NCBI GenBank assembly: GCA_027485675.1
Contig: JAIXQP010000037.1
Coordinates: 62,001-126,000, forward strand
Reading direction: 5' to 3'
From: Terriglobales bacterium
GTDB lineage: Bacteria; Acidobacteriota; Terriglobia; Bryobacterales; Bryobacteraceae
DNA length: 64,000 bases
The notes under the pieces are model-generated. The model worked only from the letters and a program-made list of their open reading frames with translations, made no database searches and had not been told where the DNA came from. Both the position numbers and the translations under genes were made by a program. This document shows, in pieces, positions 1-8,888 of this stretch (position 1 is its first letter; each line of letters starts with the position of its first letter).

Positions 1-2
1 TC

Positions 3-884
3 GACGCCCTCAACGATATGGACCGCGAGCGCCGTCCCGACGGCACCTGCATCTCTGTCACCGGTTGCAACACCTTCTTCGCGTTGCAGAATGCCGGCCT
101 TCGCGCCTGGGTCAACACCGCCAACGCCAACTTCCACGGCGGCCAGTTGGTCTTCCGCCGCCCGGTGACCGACGGTTGGGGCTTTGACTTCAACTACACG
201 CTCTCCCACTCGCTCGACATCGTCTCGGCCGCGGAGTCCGGAGCCGGCAACGGTGGCGCGGTGATTCAGAACTCCTTCAATCCGCGCGCCTCCTACGCCT
301 CCTCCGACTTCGATATCCGCCACAACATCACCGCGAATACCGTCGTCGAACTCCCCTTCGGCAAAGGCAAGAAGTTCCTGAACTCCACCCCCGGCTGGGT
401 CGACCAGGTTCTGGGCGGCTGGCAGGTTTCCGCGCTCACCCGCTACCGCTCCGGCCTCCCGCTGAACATCTCCACCGGCGGCATCTACCCGACCAACTAC
501 CTCAGCAGCTCCATCGCGATTGTGAAGCCCGGCGCCAGCTTCCCCGAATCGGGTCCCGGCTTCGACCAGAACGGCAACCCGAGCATCTTCCGGAACACCA
601 ACGCCGTCAACGCCTTCATCGGGCAGTATCCCGGCCGCGTCGGCACCCGGAATATCCTCCGTGGCGCTCCGCTGTTCAACACCGACATGTCCCTCAGCAA
701 GTCCTTCCAGATGCCCTTTGAAGGCCATCGGATTCAGGTCCGCGCTGAGGCGTTCAACGCGTTCAACAACGTCAACTGGGGCGATCCCACCCGGACCCTC
801 GCCAACCCTGGCAACTTCGGGCAGATCACTTCGACGAGCGTTGCGGCTCGCGTCATTCAGTTCGCTCTCCGTTACGAGTTCTAA
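3..884 (+). CDS. TonB-dependent receptor, Oar-like, C-terminal part (5' end outside window)
   Basis: The reading frame is open from the first base of the window, so the gene enters from the left and only its last 293 codons are present. The segment has the features of the C-terminal half of an outer-membrane beta-barrel: alternating aromatic/polar strands, the phrase HNITANTVVELPFGKGKKF, a late stretch RAEAFNAFNNVNWGDP seen in Oar/CarboxypepD-type receptors, and a final strand ending in aromatic Phe (LRYEF), the usual signal for barrel insertion. It resembles the complete receptor at 10625-14008. The plug and the regulatory-like N-terminal domain lie outside the window. The substrate cannot be told. 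The next gene begins 6 bases after the stop, suggesting co-transcription. Confidence 0.85.
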   Translation, partial: DALNDMDRERRPDGTCISVTGCNTFFALQNAGLRAWVNTANANFHGGQLVFRRPVTDGWGFDFNYTLSHSLDIVSAAESGAGNGGAVIQNSFNPRASYASSDFDIRHNITANTVVELPFGKGKKFLNSTPGWVDQVLGGWQVSALTRYRSGLPLNISTGGIYPTNYLSSSIAIVKPGASFPESGPGFDQNGNPSIFRNTNAVNAFIGQYPGRVGTRNILRGAPLFNTDMSLSKSFQMPFEGHRIQVRAEAFNAFNNVNWGDPTRTLANPGNFGQITSTSVAARVIQFALRYEF

Positions 885-890
885 TCAACC

Positions 891-1898
891 ATGAAACCAG
901 TTGCTTATCTCTGCTTCTTCGCCCTCGGCCTCCTGCAGGCCGAGGCGCAGAAGCCCAGCAAAAAGGGGGCGACCTTGGCGCCCCCCGCCGCCGGCATCAA
1001 AACCCCCGGCATCCAGATTCCCTTCGTCAACCTGAAGTCGGAGGCCGAGATTCCCGTCCCCGGCCAGCCGAACAGCATGTTCTTCGCCGACATGGCGTTT
1101 CTGCCCAATGGTCCCGAGAACGGCATCACCCGGCTCGACACCAAGGCCAACAAACTCAATGACCCGTGGGCGGGGCTCAAGGCGCCCTGCGGGGGCCTGG
1201 TCAACGCCTTCCGGTCGTATTGGGTGCCGAATTGCGGCGACCAGACCCTGGTCCGTGTCGATCCCCGGTCCGGCAAAGTCACCGCCACCATCGGCACGGG
1301 CACCGGTTCGGCCGTCCGCGCCGTGGCCGCCAACCCCGACAGCGTCTGGTTGCTATCGGACGACAAGACCACGCTTTCGCGCATCGATCCCGAACAGAAC
1401 GCCGTCGTGAGCGAACTCCGGCTGCCGGCCAAGTGCAACTCGGTCCAGTTCGCCGAAGCGGCGCTCTGGGTAACCTGCCCGGCCGAAGGCCGCGTGCTCC
1501 GCATCGAACCGAAGACGAATCTCGTCACGCAGCGCATCGAAGTGGCGGAACCGGTGGCGCAGGCTTTCGGTGAAGGCACCGTCTGGGTGCTCTCCCGCAA
1601 GGAAGGTAAGGTGATGCGCATCGATCCGAAAACGAACAAGGTAAGCGCCACGATCGAAACCGGAATCCCGAATGCGGAGGGCTCGCTCGCCTTCGGCGAA
1701 GGTTCCGTGTGGCTTTCTGCACCCGGCTTCCCCATCACGCGCATCAATCCCGCAACCGAGAAGGTCACGCAGCAGTTTGCCGGCGTCGGCCACGGCGACC
1801 TCTACACCGGAGCCACCGCGGTCTGGCTCTTCGACCAAAACAAAAAGCTTTTAAAACGTTTTGACCCGAAACGGATTGCGGCCACCCTCCCCGAGTAA
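891..1898 (+). CDS. Secreted beta-propeller (YVTN/Vgb-like repeat) protein
   Basis: The 335-residue protein starts with a signal peptide (MKPVAYLCFFALGLLQAEAQ). After a short basic linker it carries about six repeats of roughly 42 residues with the pattern R-I/V-D-P-x-[ST]-x-K-V-x-A-x-I, for example RVDPRSGKVTATIGTG and RIDPKTNKVSATIETG. This is a beta-propeller of the YVTN/virginiamycin-B-lyase-like fold. Such propellers in acidobacteria are mostly of unknown role and act outside the cytoplasm as ligand-binding or scaffold proteins; no catalytic function can be assigned. It sits 6 bases behind the receptor gene, so it may be an accessory of that receptor. The ATG at 891 is chosen because it starts the signal peptide directly. 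Confidence 0.8.
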   Translation: MKPVAYLCFFALGLLQAEAQKPSKKGATLAPPAAGIKTPGIQIPFVNLKSEAEIPVPGQPNSMFFADMAFLPNGPENGITRLDTKANKLNDPWAGLKAPCGGLVNAFRSYWVPNCGDQTLVRVDPRSGKVTATIGTGTGSAVRAVAANPDSVWLLSDDKTTLSRIDPEQNAVVSELRLPAKCNSVQFAEAALWVTCPAEGRVLRIEPKTNLVTQRIEVAEPVAQAFGEGTVWVLSRKEGKVMRIDPKTNKVSATIETGIPNAEGSLAFGEGSVWLSAPGFPITRINPATEKVTQQFAGVGHGDLYTGATAVWLFDQNKKLLKRFDPKRIAATLPE

Positions 1899-1900
1899 TT

Positions 1901-1906
1901 TATACT
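1901..1906 (+). promoter_or_regulatory. Candidate -10 box (TATACT) upstream of the PSD1 gene
   Basis: The 103-base gap before the PSD1 gene holds TATACT, one base from consensus. A transcript from here would have a leader of about 90 bases, long for this window. No convincing -35 lies at the usual distance. The leader contains a short direct repeat, TCCCCTGTC and TTCCCTGTC, around 1952-1973, of unknown meaning. Confidence 0.35.
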
Positions 1907-2001
1907 GGGAGTAGCCACGTTGTATCGCTTGGCTCTGTAGCCAACCCCTGGGTCCCCTGTCAGGTTCCCTGTCTCGTTATCAACTCCAACGTCAGGATTC
2001 C

Positions 2002-5000
2002 ATGCGCTACAGTTTTGTTCTGTTTGCTTGTTTTGCCGGCTCCGCTGCTTTGGCGCAGAGCCCGAACTCTCCGGAGTTCTTCGAGAACAAGGTCCGGCCG
2101 CTTCTGGCCAAGAACTGTTACGGCTGCCATACCCAATCGGCCCTCGGCGGCCTCCGGCTCGACAGCGGAGAGGCGATCACCAAGGGTGGGAAACGCGGGC
2201 CGGCCGTCAACGCGGCCGAGCCCGATAAAAGCACCCTGCTGATTGCCGTCCGCCACGCCGACCCCGGCTATAAGATGCCGATGGGCAATAAGCTGAAGGA
2301 CGACGAGATCCAGATCCTCGAGTCCTGGGTGAAGGCGGGCGCCAAGTGGCCGGCCACCGCGAAGGTGCAGGAAGAGACCAAGACGGCCGGCGGCAAGTAC
2401 GTCATCCGCCCCGAAGCCCGCCAGTTCTGGTCGCTGCAGCCCTTGAAGGAACCCGCTGTGCCGGCCACCAAGTGGGGCCAGAGCACGATTGACCGGTTCG
2501 TCGCGGCGCGCCTCGAAAAAGAGGGCATCAAGCCCGTTCGCCCGGCTTCGAAGCGCGACCTGCTCCGCCGCGCCACGCTGGACCTCACCGGCCTGCCGCC
2601 GACCTACGACGAGATCCAGGAGTTTGAGAAGGACACCTCGCCCAACGCTTTTGCGAAGGTTGTCGATCGCCTGCTCGCCTCGCCGCACTACGGCGAACGC
2701 TGGGGCCGCTACTGGCTCGATGTCGCCCGCTACGGCGAGGACGACTACCGCAGCCTCGACCCCATGCGCCGCGGCCACAATCCCTATCCGAACGCGTTCA
2801 ACTACCGCGACTGGGTGATCCAGGCCTTCCAGGACGACATGCCGTACGATCAGTTCGTCAAGGCGCAACTCGCCGGCGACCTGCTCGATCCCAAGATCCG
2901 GCATAAGATGCTGCCCGGCACCGGCTTCCTCGGTCTCGGTCCCTGGTATTACGATAACGGCTCAACCGAAGTCACCCGTGCCGACGAGCGGCACGACCGG
3001 GTCGACGTGATCAGCCGCGGCTTCCTGGGCCTTACCGTGGCGTGCGCCCGCTGTCACGATCACAAGTACGACCCGATTCCGGCGGCCGACTACTACGCCC
3101 TGGCCGGTGTCTTCTACAACACGATCTACGAAGAGTATCCGCTCGTCCCGAAAGCCACGATCGACGAGTTCCAGAAGATTGAAGATCACATCGACCTGAA
3201 GCAGAAGATGCTCGGCGAGATCCAGCAGAACGTCGGCGCCAACCTCTCGAAGGCGCTGGCTTTTGAAGCCGCCAACTATCTGCAGGGCGTCTGGGAAGTG
3301 GCCGGTCCGCAGAAGAAAGAGAAGGGCAATGTCGTCGACGCCCGCAAGCTCGACTACGAAGTACTCGACCGGTGGATCGCCTACATGGAGAAGCCCACCG
3401 ACAAGTACAAGAACAAAGAGGCGTGGCAGGCGATGATGGCGAAGAAAACCAGCACCGCCGCCGAGGCCAAGCGCCTGGCCGAGAAGTTCCAGGAAGAGAT
3501 TGTGGCCGTCATGCTGGCCCGCTACGATCTCGACGAGCAGAACAAGGTTATCCAGGCCAAGGCCATCGAGGGCACCAAGAAGAAGAAGCGGACAAACAAG
3601 CCGAGCAACTTCGTCACCAACGACGATTTCTGCCCCGGTTGCAACCTGACCCTGCTGCAGATGCCCGAAGCCGATACCGCCTTCTGGACGGAGATCTTCC
3701 AGCGGATGCTGTCCGATAACGACGATCCGAACGCGATGATGGCCATGGGTATGCGGTTCGGCAAACCCGGCGTGCTCGCCTTCCGCGGCTGGGGCCTTGA
3801 ATCCCGGTCCGGCTCGGAGACGCAGGCGCAGATCGCCGCCATCCGCAAGGATATTGAAGCCGCCCGGAAGAAGCTCGAACCCGGCTTCCCCTACGTTCAC
3901 GGCGTCAAGGACTCCGAGCAGCCGAAGAACATTCAACTCGCCTTCCGCGGCGATCCGTTCGACCTGAAGGAAGAGGTGCCCCGCCACTTCCTGAGCGTCC
4001 TGTGTCCCGACGATCCGAAGCCGTTCTCGAAGGGTAGCGGCCGGCTCGAACTGGCCGAAGAGATCGTGAAGCAGCCGATTGCCATGCGCGTGTTCGTGAA
4101 CCGCATCTGGAAGGGCCACTTCGGAACCGGCATCGTCGATTCGCCGAGCAACTTCGGCATGACCGGCGAACGCCCCACCAACCCCGAACTGCTCGAATAT
4201 CTCGCCTCGAACTTCGCCAAGAACGGCATGTCCGTCAAGAAGCTCCACCGCGAGATCATGCTGAGCTCCGTCTATCAGCTCTCCACCGAAAACGATCCCG
4301 TCGGTCTCGCCAAGGATTCCGGCAACCGGCTCTACTGGCGCTCCGACCGCAAGCGGCTGGACGCCGAGCAGATCCGGGACTCCGTGCTGCTCGTCTCCGG
4401 CAAGCTCGATAAGGCCATCGGCGGCCCCTCGGTCGAACTCACGCCGGCCGTGAGCCGCCGGACCGTGTACGGCAAGGTCAGCCGGTATAAGCTCGACGAG
4501 TACCTGTCGCTGTTCGACTTCCCGACGCCGCTCATCAGCGCCGAAAAGCGGTTCGTCACCACCGTGCCGACGCAGCGCCTGTTCCTGATGAACAGCGACT
4601 TTATGCAGGTGCAGGCCGAAGCGCTCGTTGAACGCGTGGCCGCCGAGCCGAACAACACCGCTCGGATCAAGAAGCTGCATCAGATCGTCTACGGCCGGGA
4701 AGCGACGCCTGAGGAGATCAACCTCGGCCTTGAGTATCTGAAGACCGAGCCGATGCTTGAGTACGAGGAAGGGAAGAAGAAGGCCCCGGCGGAGTCCCCC
4801 CGCGGACCCGGCCGTGGCCGCCGTCCCGAAGCGGCCAGCGCCGCCAGCAAGCCCGCGGCCGAGGAAACGGAAAAGCCCGCTGCGGATAAGGGCATGCCGG
4901 AGGAGCCGAAGCCGGCTGCCGCCGCGGAAGCCCCCGCGCCGCCCACGGAGTTTGGTGGCATGGGCATGATGGGCGGCATGGGCCGCCGCGGACCCGGCGG

Positions 5001-5094
5001 AGAAGGCCCGCCGCCGGTGAAGTACGAGCCCACCGTGTGGGGCCGTTACGCGAAAGTATTGCTGAGCTCGAGCGAGTTCCTGTTCATCAACTAA
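2002..5094 (+). CDS. PSD1 and planctomycete-type cytochrome c domain protein (DUF1549/DUF1553)
   Basis: This exported protein of 1030 residues has a signal peptide (residues 1-19), then a PSCyt1 domain with a haem c motif CYGCH (C39, C42, H43). A PSD1/DUF1549 domain follows (about 155-365), with a second conserved motif CARCHDHKYDP near residue 350, and then a DUF1553 domain (about 665 to the end). Family members in Planctomycetes and Acidobacteria are almost always paired with a DUF1501 protein, as here, 12 bases downstream. They are believed to act in periplasmic breakdown of complex glycans, but the reaction is not established. A CPGC motif near residue 545 may bind metal. Odd: roughly residues 918-1006 are a low-complexity Lys/Pro/Ala then Gly/Met-rich insert inside the C-terminal domain, after which the conserved ending (SSSEFLFIN) resumes. 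Confidence 0.9.
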   Translation: MRYSFVLFACFAGSAALAQSPNSPEFFENKVRPLLAKNCYGCHTQSALGGLRLDSGEAITKGGKRGPAVNAAEPDKSTLLIAVRHADPGYKMPMGNKLKDDEIQILESWVKAGAKWPATAKVQEETKTAGGKYVIRPEARQFWSLQPLKEPAVPATKWGQSTIDRFVAARLEKEGIKPVRPASKRDLLRRATLDLTGLPPTYDEIQEFEKDTSPNAFAKVVDRLLASPHYGERWGRYWLDVARYGEDDYRSLDPMRRGHNPYPNAFNYRDWVIQAFQDDMPYDQFVKAQLAGDLLDPKIRHKMLPGTGFLGLGPWYYDNGSTEVTRADERHDRVDVISRGFLGLTVACARCHDHKYDPIPAADYYALAGVFYNTIYEEYPLVPKATIDEFQKIEDHIDLKQKMLGEIQQNVGANLSKALAFEAANYLQGVWEVAGPQKKEKGNVVDARKLDYEVLDRWIAYMEKPTDKYKNKEAWQAMMAKKTSTAAEAKRLAEKFQEEIVAVMLARYDLDEQNKVIQAKAIEGTKKKKRTNKPSNFVTNDDFCPGCNLTLLQMPEADTAFWTEIFQRMLSDNDDPNAMMAMGMRFGKPGVLAFRGWGLESRSGSETQAQIAAIRKDIEAARKKLEPGFPYVHGVKDSEQPKNIQLAFRGDPFDLKEEVPRHFLSVLCPDDPKPFSKGSGRLELAEEIVKQPIAMRVFVNRIWKGHFGTGIVDSPSNFGMTGERPTNPELLEYLASNFAKNGMSVKKLHREIMLSSVYQLSTENDPVGLAKDSGNRLYWRSDRKRLDAEQIRDSVLLVSGKLDKAIGGPSVELTPAVSRRTVYGKVSRYKLDEYLSLFDFPTPLISAEKRFVTTVPTQRLFLMNSDFMQVQAEALVERVAAEPNNTARIKKLHQIVYGREATPEEINLGLEYLKTEPMLEYEEGKKKAPAESPRGPGRGRRPEAASAASKPAAEETEKPAADKGMPEEPKPAAAAEAPAPPTEFGGMGMMGGMGRRGPGGEGPPPVKYEPTVWGRYAKVLLSSSEFLFIN

Positions 5095-5106
5095 CGAGAG
5101 AGCAAC

Positions 5107-6633
5107 ATGTCATTTCACAAGTCCTCGAATCCCTCCACCCGCCGGGAAGCGTTGCGCCGTATCGGCAACGGCTTCGGCATGATGGCGTTTGCCAGTTTGG
5201 TGAATCAGTCTGTGGCCCGCGCGGAAGGTCTCGTCGATGGCGCCGGCCGGCCCATGGGCGCCGCCACGCTCGACCATCAGCAGCGCGTGAAACGGGTGAT
5301 CTTCCTGTTCATGAACGGCGGCCTGTCGACCATCGATAGCTTCGACCCGAAGCCGATGCTCGACAAGTACGACGGCAAGCCGCTGCCCGGCGTCCAGATC
5401 AAGACCGAACGCGGCACCGGCGCTCTCATGCGTTCGCCGTTCAAGTTCAAGAAGTACGGCCAGAGCGGCATGGATGTCTCCGAGTTGTGGCCGCACCTGG
5501 GCGAAGTGGCCGACGATATCGCTTGGGTTCGTTCCGTACATACGGAAATCCCCAACCATGAACCCTCCTGCCTGATGATGAACACCGGCGCCAACCAGGC
5601 CGGCCGGCCTTCGCTCGGCGCCTGGATGACCTATGGCCTCGGCACCGAGAACCAGAACCTGCCGGGCTACGTCGTCCTCTGCCCGGACGTCCCCACCACC
5701 GTCGGCCCGCCCCTGTGGAGCAACGGCTTCCTGCCGCCCGTCAACCAGGGCACCTTCATCTCTTCGAAGGTCAACACCCCGGAAGGCGAAGCGCCTGCCA
5801 TGGATATGCCGATGAAGGACAAGGACGGCAAGGAGATCCCGAAGAAGGTTGAGGTGGAGAAGACCTTCGATCCGAAGAAGCTTATCAGCTACGTCAACAA
5901 TCCCAAGTTCGAACTCACCGAACAGCGGCGCGAGCTCGACCTGCTGCAGAAGATCGAGAAGATGCGCCTGCAGCGCGAAGGCGAGGACCCGCAGGTGGAA
6001 GCGACGCTCAAGTCGATGGAGACCGCCTTCCGCATGCAGACCGAGGCCCCGCAGGTCTTCGACATCCGCAAGGAGTCCGAGGCCACGCAGAAGCTCTACG
6101 GCCCCGGCAGCACCGCCCGCGGCGCGCTCACGGCCGTCCGCCTGGTGGAAAAGGGCGTCCGCATGGTCCAGGTCTATTACGCCAAGGGCGACCCCTGGGA
6201 CGCGCACGGCGACATCATGGCCCACAAGGTCAACGCCAAGAACTCCGACCAACCCTTCGCCGCCGTCATTAAGGACCTCAAGTCCCGCGGCCTGTGGAAG
6301 GATACTCTCGTTGTGTGTGGCTCCGAGTTCGGCCGCACCCCGGTGCGCGAAGTCGGCGGCGGTGGCGGACAGCTCAAGAAGGGGCGCGACCATAATCCCC
6401 ACGGCTTCACCATGTGGCTCGCGGGCGGGGCGATCAAAGGCGGCACCATCCATGGCGCTACCGACGACTTCGGCTTCAAGGCTGTCGAGAAGCCGGTGCA
6501 CGTCCATGACATCCACGCCACCATCCTCTACCTGATGGGCATCGACCACACGAAGCTGACCTACCGCTACAGCGGACGCGACTTCCGCCTCACCGACGTC
6601 AGCGGCGAAGTCCTCCACTCGATCATCGCCTAA
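5107..6633 (+). CDS. DUF1501 domain protein, Tat-exported, sulfatase-fold
   Basis: The protein has 508 residues. The N-terminus has a twin-arginine motif (STRREALRRIG) followed by a hydrophobic stretch, so export in folded form by Tat is likely. The body matches DUF1501, which adopts an alkaline-phosphatase/sulfatase-like fold. Visible conserved pieces are FLFMNGGLSTIDSFDPKP near residue 63, the segment EIPNHEPSC near 148, CGSEFGRTP near 400 and the histidine-rich GRDHNPHGFTMW near 425. The gene is 12 bases behind the PSD1 cytochrome gene, with GAGAG as a weak ribosome-binding site, and the two form the standard pair. No reaction has been shown for the family; a joint role in extracytoplasmic polysaccharide use is inference. 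Its 3' end overlaps the convergent flippase gene by 11 bases. Confidence 0.9.
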   Translation: MSFHKSSNPSTRREALRRIGNGFGMMAFASLVNQSVARAEGLVDGAGRPMGAATLDHQQRVKRVIFLFMNGGLSTIDSFDPKPMLDKYDGKPLPGVQIKTERGTGALMRSPFKFKKYGQSGMDVSELWPHLGEVADDIAWVRSVHTEIPNHEPSCLMMNTGANQAGRPSLGAWMTYGLGTENQNLPGYVVLCPDVPTTVGPPLWSNGFLPPVNQGTFISSKVNTPEGEAPAMDMPMKDKDGKEIPKKVEVEKTFDPKKLISYVNNPKFELTEQRRELDLLQKIEKMRLQREGEDPQVEATLKSMETAFRMQTEAPQVFDIRKESEATQKLYGPGSTARGALTAVRLVEKGVRMVQVYYAKGDPWDAHGDIMAHKVNAKNSDQPFAAVIKDLKSRGLWKDTLVVCGSEFGRTPVREVGGGGGQLKKGRDHNPHGFTMWLAGGAIKGGTIHGATDDFGFKAVEKPVHVHDIHATILYLMGIDHTKLTYRYSGRDFRLTDVSGEVLHSIIA

Positions 6634-8044
6634 TGCCTCCCCAGAGCGGCTGCAACTCCGCTTTGGTGACCACTTTGGTTCCCAGCAGAATGGCGGCCAA
6701 CGCCGCCAGGAACGCTGGGAATCCCCACCATCCCATTCGTAGCAACGGCGCGAGCAGCAGGGCGGTTCCCACCACCAGGGCCCACGGCCCCAGCCGGTAG
6801 CGGACCCGGCTCCGCACCCGCCACGTCACGAAACTGGAATACAACGCCGCCGCACCCAGCATCACCCACGCCGCCCCCACGCTGCCCAGCCGCGGAATCA
6901 GCACCGCTCCGGCCAACCCGAAAACCGCTATCTGCAGCGCCGCGCCCTCCACGGCTGCCTTCGGCAGGTCGCAGGCCACCGCCAGCAATCGCGCCACCCC
7001 GCTTGGACCAATCAGCAGCCCCGCCAGGCCAAACACCGGCAGCAGTTCCGCCACCCGCTCATAACCCGCTCCGAAGACCCGCGCCACCACCCAGTCCCCG
7101 TAAGTGGCCACCACCGCGGCGGCCAGCGTACTGCCCAGCCCCACCACCACCAGCAACCGGTTCGCCCAGCCCGCGAGTTGCTCCTGCTCGCCGCGCGCCT
7201 GCAGCGCCGTCAGCAACGGCCCAAAGGCACTCAGCAGCTTCCACACACCCTGCACCCCCGCCAGGTACGCCCCAAACGCAATCGAGTAGTAGCCCGCCTC
7301 TTTGTAGTCCCCCGAAATGAACTGCACGAACGGCGCTCCGCCCTGATGAAACAGCGTCAGCATCAGGTTCGCCCAGAAGTACGCCGCACTGAACCGGAGG
7401 AAGGGCCGCAGAAACTCTCTGTCCAGCTTCATCAGCCGCCAGACCGTATACTCCCGGCTCCACCAGAGCCCCAGACCCAGGATGACCACCTCCGTCAGAA
7501 ACAAGCCGCCGCACGCCCCCGGCAGCCCGCCCAGCCGAAACCCGCCATAGACCAGCGGAAACAGCAGCAGCCGCCGGCCCACATCCGCCGCCCCCCAGCG
7601 CGCCGCTTCGTTCAGGCCCAGAAACAACGTGAACGGCAGGTTCGCCACCGTCCGCACCGTAATCGCCCAGCCCGAAAGCACAATCGCCCAGAGCGGCAGG
7701 TCGTCCAACCACTGCCCCACCACCAACTGGAACACCAACGCGCTCGCCACCCCGCTCGCCAGCCGCAGCGTCAACAGGTTCGAAGCCAGCTTGCGCACGC
7801 TCTCGCGCTCGCCCTTCTCCATGAGCTCCGGCACGAACCGCGTCATCACCGATACCGCGCCAAACCCGCTCATCAGCGAGAACCACAAACTCGAAGCGAG
7901 CAGCGTCGAAAACTGTCCGAAGATCTCCGGACCCATCACCCGCGGAATCACGGCGGCGAACAGAAACCCGGCCGCCGTCAGCACCACCCGTTGCACCGCC
8001 ACGGCCGCCGCGTGCCGCACCGTCTGGCGGGATTCGTTCATCAA
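6623..8044 (-). CDS. Oligosaccharide flippase family membrane protein
   Basis: The 473-residue protein is made almost entirely of hydrophobic helices (about 12-14 membrane segments) separated by short basic loops. An amphipathic start leads into AVIPRVMGPEIFGQFSTLLA, the typical first helix hairpin of the MATE/MOP flippases of the polysaccharide-biosynthesis (Wzx-like) type. Members move lipid-linked oligosaccharides across the inner membrane. The start overlaps the stop of the upstream dioxygenase-like gene by 4 bases (ATGA), so the two are translationally coupled. No glycosyltransferases lie next to it, so this is not a normal O-antigen locus and the substrate is unknown. The tail overlaps the convergent DUF1501 gene by 11 bases. 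Confidence 0.8.
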   Translation of the reverse strand: MMNESRQTVRHAAAVAVQRVVLTAAGFLFAAVIPRVMGPEIFGQFSTLLASSLWFSLMSGFGAVSVMTRFVPELMEKGERESVRKLASNLLTLRLASGVASALVFQLVVGQWLDDLPLWAIVLSGWAITVRTVANLPFTLFLGLNEAARWGAADVGRRLLLFPLVYGGFRLGGLPGACGGLFLTEVVILGLGLWWSREYTVWRLMKLDREFLRPFLRFSAAYFWANLMLTLFHQGGAPFVQFISGDYKEAGYYSIAFGAYLAGVQGVWKLLSAFGPLLTALQARGEQEQLAGWANRLLVVVGLGSTLAAAVVATYGDWVVARVFGAGYERVAELLPVFGLAGLLIGPSGVARLLAVACDLPKAAVEGAALQIAVFGLAGAVLIPRLGSVGAAWVMLGAAALYSSFVTWRVRSRVRYRLGPWALVVGTALLLAPLLRMGWWGFPAFLAALAAILLGTKVVTKAELQPLWGGIRR

Positions 8045-8862
8045 CGTTCAGAATAACGCGCCGAGGCGTCCCGCCCCGGATCGAGAAACGCCTCCTGACT
8101 CGAAAACCGTGCCAATCCGGCCTCGACAATCGCCGCATCCGGTACCACGTCGAGCGGGGTATACCGCGGATGATGCGACTCTTTATACGGATCGTTCCGC
8201 GCCGCGTTGTAGCAACAGATCATGCTCCACCGTGGATGCTCGGACCGGTTCTGATCCGACCGGTGCAGCAGGTTTGGATGGAAAAACAGCGCATCCCCCG
8301 GCTCCATCTCCACATACGCAAGCGGCAACCGCTCCAACACCGCCGCCACCCGTTCCGGATCCGCCCCTGCCTGCTCCCCGGTCAGCCCGTGGCTCAGCCG
8401 CCCCATCTCGTGCGACCGCGGAATCACCTGCAGGCATCCGTTCTCCCGCGTGGCCCGGTCGACGGCGATAAACACGCTCGTCAGCCAGGGAAACAGAACC
8501 CCGTTCTGATACCAATACCCGTAGTCCTGGTGCCACGCCCAAGCTCCGCCCACCCGCGCGTCTTTCATGATCATCTTCGAGTGGTAGTGGTACACCTCGC
8601 CGCCCAGAAGCGCTTCCGCCGATCGCACGATGGATTCGCACCGCGCGAACATTCCATAAACCGACTCCCCCGGGTGGTTCCATAGCGTCAACCGCACCGC
8701 GCCGCCCTCACCGTCCGACCGCGAAAAGGCGTGCTCATCGAGCGCCCGGTCTTCCTTCGCCGCCCGCCGCAAGAGGTCGATCGCCTCCGCGGAGAAGAAC
8801 CCCCGCGCCAGCACATATCCCTCGGCGTGGTACGCCGCCACCTGCTCCGCACTCAGAATCAT
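8041..8862 (-). CDS. Phytanoyl-CoA dioxygenase (PhyH) family protein
   Basis: The 273-residue protein has the double-stranded beta-helix of Fe(II)/2-oxoglutarate dioxygenases. Iron ligands are visible as H111 and D113 in WHQDYGYW and H200 in FFHPNLLHRSDQN, with a basic residue shortly after for 2-oxoglutarate. The opening MILSAEQVAAYHAEGYV is the normal PhyH start, so ATG 8862 is preferred over ATG 8880 or TTG 8886. The family hydroxylates varied small molecules and the substrate here cannot be read. It is coupled to the flippase gene downstream. It is divergent from the Gfo/Idh/MocA gene with only 26 bases between starts, so the two may be co-regulated. Confidence 0.85.
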   Translation of the reverse strand: MILSAEQVAAYHAEGYVLARGFFSAEAIDLLRRAAKEDRALDEHAFSRSDGEGGAVRLTLWNHPGESVYGMFARCESIVRSAEALLGGEVYHYHSKMIMKDARVGGAWAWHQDYGYWYQNGVLFPWLTSVFIAVDRATRENGCLQVIPRSHEMGRLSHGLTGEQAGADPERVAAVLERLPLAYVEMEPGDALFFHPNLLHRSDQNRSEHPRWSMICCYNAARNDPYKESHHPRYTPLDVVPDAAIVEAGLARFSSQEAFLDPGRDASARYSER

Positions 8863-8871
8863 TCTTCCGAA

Positions 8872-8881
8872 ATGATACATT
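8872..8881. promoter_or_regulatory. Overlapping divergent -10 boxes (TATCAT minus, TACATT plus)
   Basis: Within the 26-base gap between the PhyH and Gfo/Idh/MocA genes, the minus strand reads TATCAT (8877 to 8872), ending 9 bases before ATG 8862. The plus strand reads TACATT (8876-8881), ending 7 bases before ATG 8889. Both -35 regions would then fall inside the opposite gene. Assignment is by pattern only. Confidence 0.45.
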
Positions 8882-8888
8882 GCCAAGG

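Noticed and set aside
1952-1973. Direct repeat TCCCCTGTC/TTCCCTGTC before the PSD1 gene as an operator
   Set aside because: Short, imperfect and seen only once; too weak to call.
2962-4680. 572-codon minus-strand open frame opposite the PSD1 gene
   Set aside because: No domain or ribosome-binding site; the PSD1 frame carries haem motifs and conserved domains.
5110-6618. 502-codon minus-strand open frame opposite DUF1501
   Set aside because: Shadow of a well supported Tat-exported protein.
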